This document shows, in pieces, positions 46,629 through 56,010 of a stretch of DNA of 64,000 bases (positions are counted from its first letter, which is position 1; the number at the start of each line of letters is the position of its first letter). Source of the DNA: Dermatobacter hominis (GTDB lineage Bacteria > Actinomycetota > Acidimicrobiia > Acidimicrobiales > Microtrichaceae); contig NZ_CP085840.1 of assembly GCF_020715685.1 (NCBI RefSeq), positions 4,216,001 through 4,280,000 of the forward strand, in the 5' to 3' direction. Made by a program: the position numbers and the translations under genes. The notes below the pieces were generated by a model. That model made no database searches. It was given only the letters and a program-made list of their open reading frames with translations, and was not told where the DNA came from.

Positions 46629-48329
46629 GTGACCGAGCCCGTCCCGGCGGACACCGGCGAGCGGCGCCCGGACCACGATCCCGCCGAGGCGGACCCGGCT
46701 CCCGATCCGAGCGGCGGACCGACCGATCGTGCCGGCCGTGCCGGCCGCGATCCGGTGGTGCGGTCGTTGCAGGCGGTCGTCGCGGTGCTCGTCCTGGCGG
46801 TCGTCGCCACGCCGGTGGTCGCCACGATGACCGGCGTCCGGGACGGCACCATGGTCAACGGCGACGAGGCCGTCGCCGCGCTGCTGCCGGTCGAGTTCGT
46901 GCGGGGCGGGCCCGACCTGGTCTTCCCCGGCAACACCTACCAGGGCGTGCTGGAGGTGCCGGCCTACGCGGCGCTGTGGTGGATCGCCGGCCCGTACGAG
47001 CTGCCGATGCGGCTGCTGCACCAGCTGCTGTGGATCGCCGCCGTGGCGGTGTGGGCCTGGCTGGCGATCGACGTCGTGGGCCGGGCCCGCGGCGCCTCCG
47101 ACCGGGCCCGGTGGTGGGCGGCGCTGGCGGTCGCGGGCCTGCTGGGCGCCACCTCGGTCGCGGGGTGGCCCGTGTGGTTCCGCATCTACCCCGGCTACCA
47201 CCTCGGCGCGCTGCTGGCCGGCCTCGCGGTCTGGGTGGCGAGGGGTCCGGACCGGACCGGGCGGTGGATCGGTGCCGGCGCCCTCGCCGGGCTGGCCGTC
47301 TACGCCCAGCCGATGCACGCCGCCGGCGCGGTGGCGGTGCTCGTCGCGGCGGCGGCCCCGGCCGTCGTCGTGCTGCCCTGGTGGCGGCGGATCGGTGCGG
47401 CCGGGGCCGGCATCGTCGTCGGCGCCGCGCCGCTCCTGCTGTGGAACCTCCGCAACTCGTTCGCGTCGCTCGACTCGAGCGCGCAGCCGGTCCAGCACCC
47501 CGAGTGGGGCTACCTCGACCGGGCCTGGAACACGGTGCGGCTGACCGGGCGGGTCCTCTGGGGCGACGCGGCGTCGCCGCCGGGCTCGGCCGGAGGGCTG
47601 CGGTTCGTGGCGGGCGCGGTCGTGCTCGGCCTCGGCGTCGCCGGCGTAACCGCGCTCGCCCGCGGCGGCCGGCGGGCGTGGCCGCTGCTGTCGGTCGTGG
47701 TCGTGTGCCTGCTCGGGCTGCCCGCGCTGCGGGCCCTGTCGCTCGACGTCGACCTCCGCTACGCGACCGGGTGGTGGCCCGGGCTCGTCGTGGCGGTCGG
47801 CGCCGGGGCCGTCGCCGCCACGTCGGCCTCCTCGCCGTCGCTGCGGCGCACGGCCACCGCCGCCCTCTGCGTCGGCGTGGCCGCCCACCTGGTCGTGGTC
47901 GGCGCCGGCGCGTGGACCGCCGTGCGGGACCGCACGCGGTCGCCCAGCGCCGAGGCCGCGACGCGCGACCTGGCCGACGACCTGCGCCGTTGCGGCGTCG
48001 ACGCCCTGGCCGGCGACTACTGGGCGGTCTACCCGGCCGTCTGGGGCTCCGACGCGGCCCTCGACGGCGGGGTGCAGTTCGGCCCGGAGCGCCTCGACGA
48101 CGTCGCGCCGGCGTCGTGGGCCGACGCGGCGCGCGTGGCCGTGCTGCCGCCGCCGAACGTGGTCGACCCGCTCGACGCCGCCGCCCTGGTGGGGGAGCGG
48201 ACGGGTCGCAGGGCCGACGGCTGGGTCGCCACGGTCCACCCCGGCACCGGTGCCCGCGTCGTGCTCGAGGGACCCGAGAGATCCCTCCCTTCGGGCTGCA
48301 TCGGCGAGACTGGTCTCGTCCGGGCCTGA
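46629..48329 (+). CDS. GT-C-like polytopic membrane protein
   Basis: Protein of 566 residues: about 40 disordered residues, a first membrane helix (QAVVAVLVLAVVATPVVATMTG), a loop with DEAVAALLPVEFVRGGPDLVFPGNTYQG, and then about 10 more hydrophobic segments, followed by an extracytoplasmic tail (about 435-566). The layout and the short acidic loop after helix 1 are as in GT-C glycosyltransferases that use polyprenyl-phosphate sugars (ArnT/PMT superfamily). I cannot name a closer family. It begins 4 bases after the LpdA-type gene and precedes a second GT-C gene by 20 bases. Confidence 0.75.
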   Translation: MTEPVPADTGERRPDHDPAEADPAPDPSGGPTDRAGRAGRDPVVRSLQAVVAVLVLAVVATPVVATMTGVRDGTMVNGDEAVAALLPVEFVRGGPDLVFPGNTYQGVLEVPAYAALWWIAGPYELPMRLLHQLLWIAAVAVWAWLAIDVVGRARGASDRARWWAALAVAGLLGATSVAGWPVWFRIYPGYHLGALLAGLAVWVARGPDRTGRWIGAGALAGLAVYAQPMHAAGAVAVLVAAAAPAVVVLPWWRRIGAAGAGIVVGAAPLLLWNLRNSFASLDSSAQPVQHPEWGYLDRAWNTVRLTGRVLWGDAASPPGSAGGLRFVAGAVVLGLGVAGVTALARGGRRAWPLLSVVVVCLLGLPALRALSLDVDLRYATGWWPGLVVAVGAGAVAATSASSPSLRRTATAALCVGVAAHLVVVGAGAWTAVRDRTRSPSAEAATRDLADDLRRCGVDALAGDYWAVYPAVWGSDAALDGGVQFGPERLDDVAPASWADAARVAVLPPPNVVDPLDAAALVGERTGRRADGWVATVHPGTGARVVLEGPERSLPSGCIGETGLVRA

Positions 48330-48349
48330 GGAGAGGCGGCGAACCGACG

Positions 48350-50098
48350 GTGACCGAGGTGGATGACGTGCTCGACCTGCCCGAGGCGGTGGTCGCCCCG
48401 GCGGTCGAGCGGCCCGAGGTCGATCCGGACGAGCGCCGCCGGCTGCTGGTGGTCTGGGGCGTGCTCGGTGTGGCGTTCCTGGTCGCCCTCTGGTCCCGGC
48501 GCTGGATGTCCGACGACGGCTTCATCAACCTCCGGATCGTCGAGAACGTGCTCGACGGCCACGGGCCGGTGTTCAACGTCGGCGAGCGGGTCGAGGCGGG
48601 GACCAGCCAGCTGTGGCTGCTCGCGCTCCTGGTGCCCCGCGCCCTGCTGGGGTGGGCGATCGAGGCCGAGTGGATCGCGGTCCTGGTCGGCCTGGCCTGT
48701 TCGGTCGGCGCGGTCGCCGTCGTCGTCGACTCCCAGTGGCGGGCGTGGGCACGTCCGGTGGTCCCGGTCGCCATCCTGGCCTGGTTGCCGCTCGGAGCGG
48801 TCTGGGACTTCTCGAGCTCGGGCCTCGAGGGGCCGCTCCTGTGGCTGTGGTGCGCCGCCTGCTTCGGGACCCTCGCCGTGCGGGCGGTCGCCGACGACCG
48901 CCGCCCTCCGTGGCGGCCGTGGTGGCTGCCGGTGCTCCTCGGCCTGGGTCCGCTGATCCGCCCCGACGCGTCGCTCTACTCCGTCGCGTTCCTCGCGGTC
49001 CTGGTCGTGGTCTCGGACCGGTCGTGGAGGGGCGTGCTGCGGGCGCTCGGCGTCGCGGTGGCCGTGCCCGTCGCCTACGAGGTCTTCCGGATGGGCTTCT
49101 TCGGCGCGCTCGTGCCCAACACCGCGCTGGCCAAGGAGGCCGGCGGGGCCGACTGGGGGACCGGCGGGCGCTATGTCGCCGACTTCCTCCTCGACGGCTG
49201 GCTCTGGGTGCCGCTCGTCGTCGTGGCCGCGCTGGCGGTCCTCGTCGTGCGCTCCGGCGTCGTGGGACGACCGCTGCTGGTGCTCTGGGCCGTCACCTGG
49301 GGTGCCGCCGTCCTGCACGCGACGTGGGTGGTCAGGGTGGGCGGCGACTTCATGCACGCGCGGCTCCTGCTGCCCGACTGGTTCCTGGTGCTGCTCCCGC
49401 TGGCGGCGCTGCCCTCCGACGTGCTGCGGCGCCTGCCGGTGCGCGCCGGCGGCGTCGCCGTCCTGCTGCTCGTGGTGTGGGGGACCGTGGTGTGGTCGGC
49501 CGCGCGTCAGCCGCTCGTCTCGCCGGTGGCCGACGGGGTGCTCGACGAGCGGACCGTGTACTCGGTGGCCGCGGAGCACGAGCACCCCGTGACGCTCGAG
49601 GACCACGGGGCCAACCGGTTCACGCGGTGGGCGGCGATCGCCCGCGCCCGCGCCGAGGGCGGCGACGACGTGCTGCTCGTCCCTTCCTTCTACCGCCCCG
49701 TCCACTCGTCGCCGTCGGCCGGTGGCACCTACGTGGTGTGGCCCAACATCGGCATCCTCGGCTTCGCAGCCGGACCCGACGTGCACCTCGTCGACCCGAT
49801 CGGCCTCTCCGACGCCTTCGCGTCCCGGATGGAGGCGCTGCCCGGCGCGCGGGTGGGCCACGCCAAGGACATGCCCATGGCCTGGGTCGACGCCCGCTTC
49901 GGCGACCCCGAGGAGCTCGACGCGGACGCCCGCATGGCCGGCCGGGCGCTGTCGTGCCCGCCGCTGCAGGACCTGCAGAACACCACGACGGCCCCCATGT
50001 CACCCCGGCAGTTCGTGGTGAACCTGCTGCGCTCGCCGTCGCTGACGTTCCTGCACGTGCCCCGGAACCCCCACGCCGCGGTCGCCGACCTCTGCTGA
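48350..50098 (+). CDS. GT-C membrane protein, AftB/ZomB-like
   Basis: Protein of 582 residues from GTG 48350. After a cytoplasmic tail of 40 residues and the first helix comes SDDGFINLRIVENVLDGHGPVFNVGERVEAGTSQLW, the acidic loop characteristic of AftB arabinosyltransferases and ZomB-type proteins (where it reads DDAFI/DDGYI), probably holding the catalytic aspartates. About nine more helices follow, then a soluble tail (about 430-582) with Trp/Pro-rich stretches. It likely uses a polyprenyl-phosphate sugar on the outer face of the membrane. The organism shows no arabinogalactan genes here, so the sugar need not be arabinose. Confidence 0.78.
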   Translation: MTEVDDVLDLPEAVVAPAVERPEVDPDERRRLLVVWGVLGVAFLVALWSRRWMSDDGFINLRIVENVLDGHGPVFNVGERVEAGTSQLWLLALLVPRALLGWAIEAEWIAVLVGLACSVGAVAVVVDSQWRAWARPVVPVAILAWLPLGAVWDFSSSGLEGPLLWLWCAACFGTLAVRAVADDRRPPWRPWWLPVLLGLGPLIRPDASLYSVAFLAVLVVVSDRSWRGVLRALGVAVAVPVAYEVFRMGFFGALVPNTALAKEAGGADWGTGGRYVADFLLDGWLWVPLVVVAALAVLVVRSGVVGRPLLVLWAVTWGAAVLHATWVVRVGGDFMHARLLLPDWFLVLLPLAALPSDVLRRLPVRAGGVAVLLLVVWGTVVWSAARQPLVSPVADGVLDERTVYSVAAEHEHPVTLEDHGANRFTRWAAIARARAEGGDDVLLVPSFYRPVHSSPSAGGTYVVWPNIGILGFAAGPDVHLVDPIGLSDAFASRMEALPGARVGHAKDMPMAWVDARFGDPEELDADARMAGRALSCPPLQDLQNTTTAPMSPRQFVVNLLRSPSLTFLHVPRNPHAAVADLC

Positions 50099-50181
50099 GC
50101 GACTCGGGAGGCGCCGTGACGGACGTCTCCTGTAGCCCCCGGACGGCCGTCGGTGGCCCCGGTCCGGCGAGTGCCCACTGC

Positions 50182-50187
50182 TAGATT
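50182..50187 (+). promoter_or_regulatory. Candidate -10 (TAGATT) of the exporter operon
   Basis: TAGATT lies 33 bases before the TTG start of wzm; the leader would carry GAAGG at about 50209-50213 as the ribosome-binding site. This is the only clear promoter-like element in the 122-base gap. Confidence 0.4.
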
Positions 50188-50220
50188 CGTCCGGTCCCGT
50201 CGTCGAGCGAAGGTCGTCGC

Positions 50221-51015
50221 TTGTCCACCCCCGCGCAGGTCTGGTCCTACCGGACGCTGATCGTCAACCTCGCCCAGCGAGACCTGAAGGCTCGTTACAA
50301 GAAGAGCTTCCTGGGCTGGGCGTGGTCGCTGATCAACCCCGCCGCCACGCTGGGGATCTACACGCTGGTCTTCGGGGTGTTCCTCAAGGGGCAGGCCCCG
50401 ACCGCGGGCAACGGGTCGCTCAACAGCTTCGCCCTGTTCCTGTTCTGCGGCCTGGTGCTGTGGAACCTGTTCTCGGGCGTGATCAACACGTCGATCATGT
50501 CGTTCCTGAACGCCGGCGGTCTGCTGACGCGGACCTACTTCCCGCCCGAGGCGCCGATGGTGGCCGGCCTCACGACCGTCATGATCCAGGCGGGCCTCGA
50601 GCTCGTGATCCTGTTCACCTTCATGATCGTGTTCGGCAACGTGTCGTGGACGTTCCTCGTGGCGATCCCCGTGATGCTCCTCGCCGCGTGCTTCGCCTTC
50701 GGCATCGGGCTGGTGCTCGGGCTCGGCAACATCCGCTTCCGGGACGTCTCGTACCTCGTCGGCATCCTGCTGCAGGTCTGGTTCTACGCCACACCGATCG
50801 TCTACCGCCTCGACATGCTCGAGCCGACGGCGCAGGCGGTGCTGAAGTTCAACCCGCTGACCTCGTACGTCAACGGGATGACCCAGACCGTGTACATGCT
50901 CGACCTGCCCACGACCTCCAACTGGATCGTGATGGGCCTGTCGGCATCGCTCAGCCTGATCGTCGGCTGGTGGGTGTTCAGCCGGTACGCGCCGCTCGTG
51001 ATCGAGGAGCTCTGA
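50221..51015 (+). CDS. wzm: ABC-2 type glycan exporter permease (Wzm-like)
   Basis: Membrane subunit of 264 residues with six predicted helices, typical of the permeases that export finished polysaccharides attached to a lipid (O antigen, teichoic acid, galactan). The N-terminus LIVNLAQRDLKARYKKSFLGWAWSLINPAATLGIYTLVFGVFLKG is the family signature. The TTG start is supported by GAAGG upstream and by the typical N-terminus; there is no nearby ATG or GTG that keeps it. The ATPase gene follows after one base, so both subunits are made together. Confidence 0.92.
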   Translation: MSTPAQVWSYRTLIVNLAQRDLKARYKKSFLGWAWSLINPAATLGIYTLVFGVFLKGQAPTAGNGSLNSFALFLFCGLVLWNLFSGVINTSIMSFLNAGGLLTRTYFPPEAPMVAGLTTVMIQAGLELVILFTFMIVFGNVSWTFLVAIPVMLLAACFAFGIGLVLGLGNIRFRDVSYLVGILLQVWFYATPIVYRLDMLEPTAQAVLKFNPLTSYVNGMTQTVYMLDLPTTSNWIVMGLSASLSLIVGWWVFSRYAPLVIEEL

Positions 51016-51016
51016 C

Positions 51017-52282
51017 GTGAGCAAGATCGTCGTCGAGGGCGTCTCCAAGCGGTTCCGCCTGCAGACCGACCGCGCCCACTCGGTCAAGGAGCTCGTCACC
51101 CGCCGCGACCGCAGCACCGACATCGACCACTTCTGGGCCCTCAAGGACGTGAGCCTCGAGATCCCCGAGGGCTCGATGTACGCCCTGGTCGGCCACAACG
51201 GCTCCGGGAAGTCGACCCTGCTGCGCTGCATCGCCGGCATCTACCGGCCGACCGAGGGCAAGGTCACCATCGACGGGCGGATCTCGACGCTGCTCGAGCT
51301 GGGCGCCGGCTTCCACCCCGACCTCACCGGCCGGGAGAACGTCTACATGAACGCCACCATCCTCGGGATGGGGCGCAAGCAGATCGACAAGGTCTTCGAC
51401 GAGATCGTCGAGTTCGCCGGGGTCCAGGACTTCATCGACTCGCCCGTCAAGATCTACTCGTCGGGAATGTACGTGCGGCTCGGGTTCTCGGTCGCGATCC
51501 ACGTGGACCCCGAGATCCTCATCATCGACGAGGTGATCGCCGTCGGCGACGAGGAGTTCCAGCGCAAGTGCTTCGACCACCTCTACTCGCTCCGCCGGCG
51601 CGGCGTGACCATCGTGGTCGTGACCCACGGGATGGGCACCGTCCAGACGATGTGCGACGGCGCCGCGTGGCTCGACCACGGCGTCCTGCAGCTGACCGGC
51701 ACCGGGCCCGAGATCGCGCGCGAGTACCTGCGCAAGGTGAACGAGGCCGAGGACCTGTCCGCCGAGCAGGATCGCGCCGACGGCGACGCCACCGATGACG
51801 AGGAGGAGCGCAGGGACGGCATCCGTCGCGCGGTGAAGCGCGACGACGACCTCGTCATCACCGACGTCACGTTCCACGGCGCCGACGGCGCCCCGCTCGC
51901 GCACCCGACCTACGGCGAACCGCTCGAGCTGCGGCTGCACTACCGGGCCAACGCGCCGGTCGACGAGCCCGTGTTCGGCTACGCCGTGTTCGGCGAGAAC
52001 GGCGTGTGGATCGACGGGACGAACACCCACATCAAGGACGTCACCGTCGGCAAGGTCTCCGGCAGCGGCTACCTCTCGTACTCGCTGCCGACCCTGTGGC
52101 TCTACCCGGGCAAGTACGAGGTGGCGGTGGCCATCAACGACCAGCACGTGCAGCACCTGTTCGACCGCTGGGACGGTGTCCCGCTCTCGGTCCGCCAGGG
52201 CGAGCGGATGGCCGGATCGGGTCTGACCGACCTCAACGGGACCTGGCGGATCGTCGCCGGTGCAGCGGACCGGGACCGGTGA
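51017..52282 (+). CDS. wzt: ABC exporter ATPase with C-terminal carbohydrate-binding domain (Wzt-like)
   Basis: Protein of 421 residues. Residues 1-250 are the ATPase: Walker A GHNGSGKS (59-66), the TagH/Wzt-type block LELGAGFHPDLTGRENVY, signature SSGMYVRLGFSVAI, Walker B ILIIDEV. After an acidic linker (ANAERDGDATDDEEE-like, about 240-270), residues 273-421 form a beta sandwich of the Wzt_C type. In E. coli O9a this domain recognises the methylated or phosphorylated end of the finished chain before export. Its presence therefore predicts that the glycan is capped; the coupled gene 52279-56010 ends in a methyltransferase domain. Confidence 0.93.
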   Translation: MSKIVVEGVSKRFRLQTDRAHSVKELVTRRDRSTDIDHFWALKDVSLEIPEGSMYALVGHNGSGKSTLLRCIAGIYRPTEGKVTIDGRISTLLELGAGFHPDLTGRENVYMNATILGMGRKQIDKVFDEIVEFAGVQDFIDSPVKIYSSGMYVRLGFSVAIHVDPEILIIDEVIAVGDEEFQRKCFDHLYSLRRRGVTIVVVTHGMGTVQTMCDGAAWLDHGVLQLTGTGPEIAREYLRKVNEAEDLSAEQDRADGDATDDEEERRDGIRRAVKRDDDLVITDVTFHGADGAPLAHPTYGEPLELRLHYRANAPVDEPVFGYAVFGENGVWIDGTNTHIKDVTVGKVSGSGYLSYSLPTLWLYPGKYEVAVAINDQHVQHLFDRWDGVPLSVRQGERMAGSGLTDLNGTWRIVAGAADRDR

Positions 52283-55200
52283 GGCCTGTGCGAGCGACCG
52301 TCGTCATCAACACCTACAACCGGGCTGCGAGCCTGCCGGCCACGCTCGACGGACTTCGCCGCCAGGTCGGCGCGGAGTTCGAGGTCGTCGTGGTCGACGG
52401 GCCGTCGACCGACGGCACCGACCAGCTGCTCGCGCAGTGGGAGGGGCGGCTGCGCGTCGTCCGGTTCGACGACGTCCACCTCGGTCGGTCCCGGAACCTG
52501 GGCATCGCCGCCGCAGCCGGCGACGTCGTGGCGTTCATCGACGACGACGCCATCCCCGAGCCCGACTGGGTCGCCGGCCTCCTCGCCGCCTACGACTCGC
52601 CCGAGGTCGCCGGCGCCGGCGGCCTGGTGTACGACCACACGGGGACCAAGCTCCAGTACCGCTACTCGGCGTGCACCCGCATCGGCGAGCCGCGCTTCGA
52701 CCTCGCGCCGCCGTTCGACGAGTACACGTACCCGCAGGCCGACCCGTTCGTGTACCTCCAGGGCACGAACTGCAGCTTCCTGCGCACGGCGCTCGTCGAG
52801 GTCGGCGGGTTCGACGAGACGATCGAGTACTACCTGGACGAGACCGAGCTGTGCATGCAGCTCACCGACGCCGGGCACCGGCTGGTGCCGCTCGCCGGCG
52901 CCGCCGTCCACCACCACTACCTGCCGGGCCACCTCCGGGCGGACCGCACGACGTGGACGCACCCGTACCCGATCGTCAAGAACCGGGCGTACTTCGCGCT
53001 CAGCCACGGCACCACCACCCGGTCGCCCGGCGAGGTGCTCATCGAGCTGTCGACGTGGGCCAACGGCGTGATCGCCTCGGGCACCCGCGAGCTCCGGCGC
53101 GCCGGGGCCGACGCCGAGCGCATCGCCGACTTCGTCGACCAGGTGAACCGGGGCCTCGGCGACGGCGTCGAGCTGGGCACCGCGGCCGAGCGCCGGTCGG
53201 TCGTCCTGCCCGACCCGGTCGCGGAGGACTTCCTGCCGTTCCCGACGATCGGCGACGAGCGCAGCCGGCGCTACTGCTTCGTGTCCGGCGAGTACCCGCC
53301 GCAGGTCGGCGGCGTCGGCCGGTTCACCTCCGACACCGCCCGTGGCCTGGCCGCCGCCGGCCACGAGGTCCATGTCGTCACCCGCTCCGACTCGAACCAC
53401 CGCATCGAGCTCGAGGACGGCGTGTGGGTCCACCGGGTGCCGGTGCAGGACCGCTACGTCGACGGGCTCGAGGGCACGGTGCTGCGCCACAACCTCGAGC
53501 ACTGCGCGGCGCTGTACCACGAGGTCGACCGGCTGCACCGCCGGCGGCCCCTGTCGCTCGTCTCGGCGCCGATCTGGAACTGCGAGAGCCTGCTCCCGGC
53601 GCTCGACGGGCGCTTCCCGACGATCACCTCGGTCGTCACCACGATCGAGAAGGTCACCGAGATCCTCTCGTCGTGGAAGGACCGCCCCCACATCCAGGCG
53701 CTCGCCGCGCTCGAGGCGGAGACCCTCCGCCGGTCGCCGCACCTGCACGCGAACTCCACCGCCACCGAGCGCTCGGCCCGGGCCCGGACCGAGGGTGAGG
53801 TCCACCTGGCGCACTTCGGCCTCGCCGACCCGTCGCCCGGCACCGTCGCGGTCCGCGACGGCTCCGACGGCACGGTCGAGCTGCTGTTCGTCGGCCGGCT
53901 GGAGCGGCGCAAGGGCATCGACGTCCTGCTCGACGTGCTGCCCGAGCTGCTCGAGCGCTTCCCCGAGCTGCGGGCGACGATCGTCGGGCGCGACACGCCG
54001 AGCACGGAGATGGACCGCACCTACCGCGAGGCCTTCCTGCACGACCACGCCGGCCGGCCCGACCTGCTCGAGCGGGTCCGCTTCGCCGGCGAGCTGCCCG
54101 ACGACGAGGTCCGCGCCGCGTACGCGTCGTGCGACCTCTTCTGCGCCCCGTCCCGCTACGAGTCGTTCGGGCTCGTGCTGCTCGAGGCGATGAGCTTCGC
54201 CAAGCCGGTCGTGGCGTGCGACGAGGGCGGCATGGCCGACCTGGTCGACGACAACGGACTGCTCGTGCCGCCCGGCGACGCGCCGGCGCTCGCCGAGGCC
54301 CTCGCCACGCTCGTCGCCGACGGCGGCCTGCGCGACAAGATGGGCCGCCGGGGCCGCGAGCTGTTCGACCAGAAGTGGTCGATGGAGCACGCCGTCGCCC
54401 GCACCGACGAGCTCTACGGCGCGATCGCGGACGCCTGGCAGCCGCACGGCCAGGGCGTCATCGACGGCGAGCTCGCCGACCTCCTCGTCGACGTCGGCGC
54501 GGTCGACCCGGCCGTGTCGCTGCACGTCGCCGAGGTGCTGCTGGCCCCCGACCGCTCGCCCCGGGACGTGTCCGGCGGCGTGGTCCGCGCCCTGCTCGCC
54601 GAGGACCCGTGGTTCGTCGCCCACCTGTTCCAGGTCGTGCTCGACCGCGAACCCGAGGACTGGGAGCTGCAGGCGCAGCTCGACTTCCTCGCCAAGGGCG
54701 GCCCCCGGCTCGAGGTCGTCGCCGGCCTCAACACGCCGTTCGACACCCCGCTCGGCGTCGGCTGGCGGGCCGAGGTCCGGCCCATGTGGAGCCGGGCCGT
54801 CGAGCAGCACGTGGCCTGGTCGCTCGCCGAGCCGGACCCGCACGAGTTCCTCGTCCAGGTGCACCGGGTCGTGCTCGGCCGCGGCATCGGCCCGTCGGAG
54901 CCCGACCTCCTCGCCCAGTTGGCCGCCGGTCGGCCCCGCACCGAGATCGTCCGCGACCTGGCCCTGAGCCCCGAGGCCGCCACCAAGGACGTGCCGGTCG
55001 ACTGGCTCGACCGCATCGCCCCGGCCGCCCCGGCGGTGGCCGCACCGTCGCCCGAGGCCCCCGCGGTCCGACGGATGGCGGGCCGGGTCCGCCGCGTGGC
55101 CCGCGACGTCGCGCACCAGGCCGATCGCGACGACGACCTGGCGCGGCGCCTGGACCGCCTCGAGCGCAGCGTCCAGCACCTGGGCGAGGCGCTGGAGCGC

Positions 55201-56010
55201 TCGGCGGCGGCGGCCGCCGAGCGACCGGTCGAGGTCGCCCCCGCCGCCGACGGCGACGCGATCGCCCGGATGGTCGTCCGGGGCATGGAGACGCTGACCC
55301 GGGAGCAGCACGGCGGCTTCGAGATGTTCACCACGTGGCTCGACGTGCTGCAGCGCAAGCAGGAGGCCATGGCGATGGACCTCCGGGAGCGCCTGCCCGC
55401 CGGCCCGGCCCCCGAGGCGCTGCCCGAGCCGCAGATCCTCACCGAGGGCGGCCTCGAGGCCCTGCGCGCCCGCCACGGCGGCGTCCTGCGGCTGAACGTC
55501 GGCGCCGGCGAGAAGGTCCGCCCCGGCTACGTCAACGCCGACGCCCGGGCCCTGCCCGGCATCGACGTGGTCGGCGACGTCCGGCGCCTGCCGTTCGAGG
55601 ACGGGACGCTCGACGAGCTCCTGTCGGAGCACCTGGTCGAGCACTTCCGCTTCCACGAGCTGCGGACCGTCATCCTCCCGTACTGGAAGCGGCTGCTCGC
55701 GCCCACCGGTCGCCTCCACGTCGTGTGCCCCGACCTCGGCGCGTTGGTCCGGGCCGCGGCGTCGGGCGATCTGTCGATGGAGGAGCTCGCCGTGGCCACG
55801 TTCGGGCTGCAGGACTACACGGGCGACGACCACCTGGCCATGTACACGGTCGACTCGCTCACCGAGGTGCTGCTCGACGTGGGGTTCTCCGACGTCGAGG
55901 TGGTCGCGAGCGGTCGGCGCAACGGTGGGACCTACGAGATGGAGCTCGTGGCCCACGTCGGCGCCCCCGACGGCCCGGCCATCGACCCCCGAGAGGACAC
56001 GCCCACATGA
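52279..56010 (+). CDS. GT2-GT4-DUF4214-coiled coil-methyltransferase fusion (1243 residues)
   Basis: One frame holds five parts. GT2 domain (1-290): TVVINTYNRAASLPATLDGL, VVDGPSTDGTDQLL and FIDDDAIPEPDW with the metal-binding aspartates. GT4 domain (334-715): YCFVSGEYPPQVGGVGRFTSD, FVGRLERRKGIDVLLDVLPELL and APSRYESFGLVLLEAMSFAKPVVACDEGG. Two DUF4214-like repeats (about 770-810 and 854-895: FQVVLDREPEDWELQAQLDFLAKGG, then HRVVLGRGIGPSEPDLLAQLAAGRPRTEIVRDLALSPEA). A coiled coil (about 945-1040, DDLARRLDRLERSVQHLGEAL). A class I methyltransferase (1071-1243: LNVGAGEKVRPGYVNADAR, DVRRLPFEDGTLDEL). The GTG start overlaps the wzt stop (GTGA), so it is made with the exporter. It could extend, measure and cap the exported chain. 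Confidence 0.9.
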   Translation: MRPVRATVVINTYNRAASLPATLDGLRRQVGAEFEVVVVDGPSTDGTDQLLAQWEGRLRVVRFDDVHLGRSRNLGIAAAAGDVVAFIDDDAIPEPDWVAGLLAAYDSPEVAGAGGLVYDHTGTKLQYRYSACTRIGEPRFDLAPPFDEYTYPQADPFVYLQGTNCSFLRTALVEVGGFDETIEYYLDETELCMQLTDAGHRLVPLAGAAVHHHYLPGHLRADRTTWTHPYPIVKNRAYFALSHGTTTRSPGEVLIELSTWANGVIASGTRELRRAGADAERIADFVDQVNRGLGDGVELGTAAERRSVVLPDPVAEDFLPFPTIGDERSRRYCFVSGEYPPQVGGVGRFTSDTARGLAAAGHEVHVVTRSDSNHRIELEDGVWVHRVPVQDRYVDGLEGTVLRHNLEHCAALYHEVDRLHRRRPLSLVSAPIWNCESLLPALDGRFPTITSVVTTIEKVTEILSSWKDRPHIQALAALEAETLRRSPHLHANSTATERSARARTEGEVHLAHFGLADPSPGTVAVRDGSDGTVELLFVGRLERRKGIDVLLDVLPELLERFPELRATIVGRDTPSTEMDRTYREAFLHDHAGRPDLLERVRFAGELPDDEVRAAYASCDLFCAPSRYESFGLVLLEAMSFAKPVVACDEGGMADLVDDNGLLVPPGDAPALAEALATLVADGGLRDKMGRRGRELFDQKWSMEHAVARTDELYGAIADAWQPHGQGVIDGELADLLVDVGAVDPAVSLHVAEVLLAPDRSPRDVSGGVVRALLAEDPWFVAHLFQVVLDREPEDWELQAQLDFLAKGGPRLEVVAGLNTPFDTPLGVGWRAEVRPMWSRAVEQHVAWSLAEPDPHEFLVQVHRVVLGRGIGPSEPDLLAQLAAGRPRTEIVRDLALSPEAATKDVPVDWLDRIAPAAPAVAAPSPEAPAVRRMAGRVRRVARDVAHQADRDDDLARRLDRLERSVQHLGEALERSAAAAAERPVEVAPAADGDAIARMVVRGMETLTREQHGGFEMFTTWLDVLQRKQEAMAMDLRERLPAGPAPEALPEPQILTEGGLEALRARHGGVLRLNVGAGEKVRPGYVNADARALPGIDVVGDVRRLPFEDGTLDELLSEHLVEHFRFHELRTVILPYWKRLLAPTGRLHVVCPDLGALVRAAASGDLSMEELAVATFGLQDYTGDDHLAMYTVDSLTEVLLDVGFSDVEVVASGRRNGGTYEMELVAHVGAPDGPAIDPREDTPT

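Noticed and set aside
52102-55956. A 1284-codon minus-strand frame opposite the GT fusion
   Set aside because: Antisense shadow of a certain gene: composition is biased to Val, Asp, Arg and Leu with no domain, start context or promoter.
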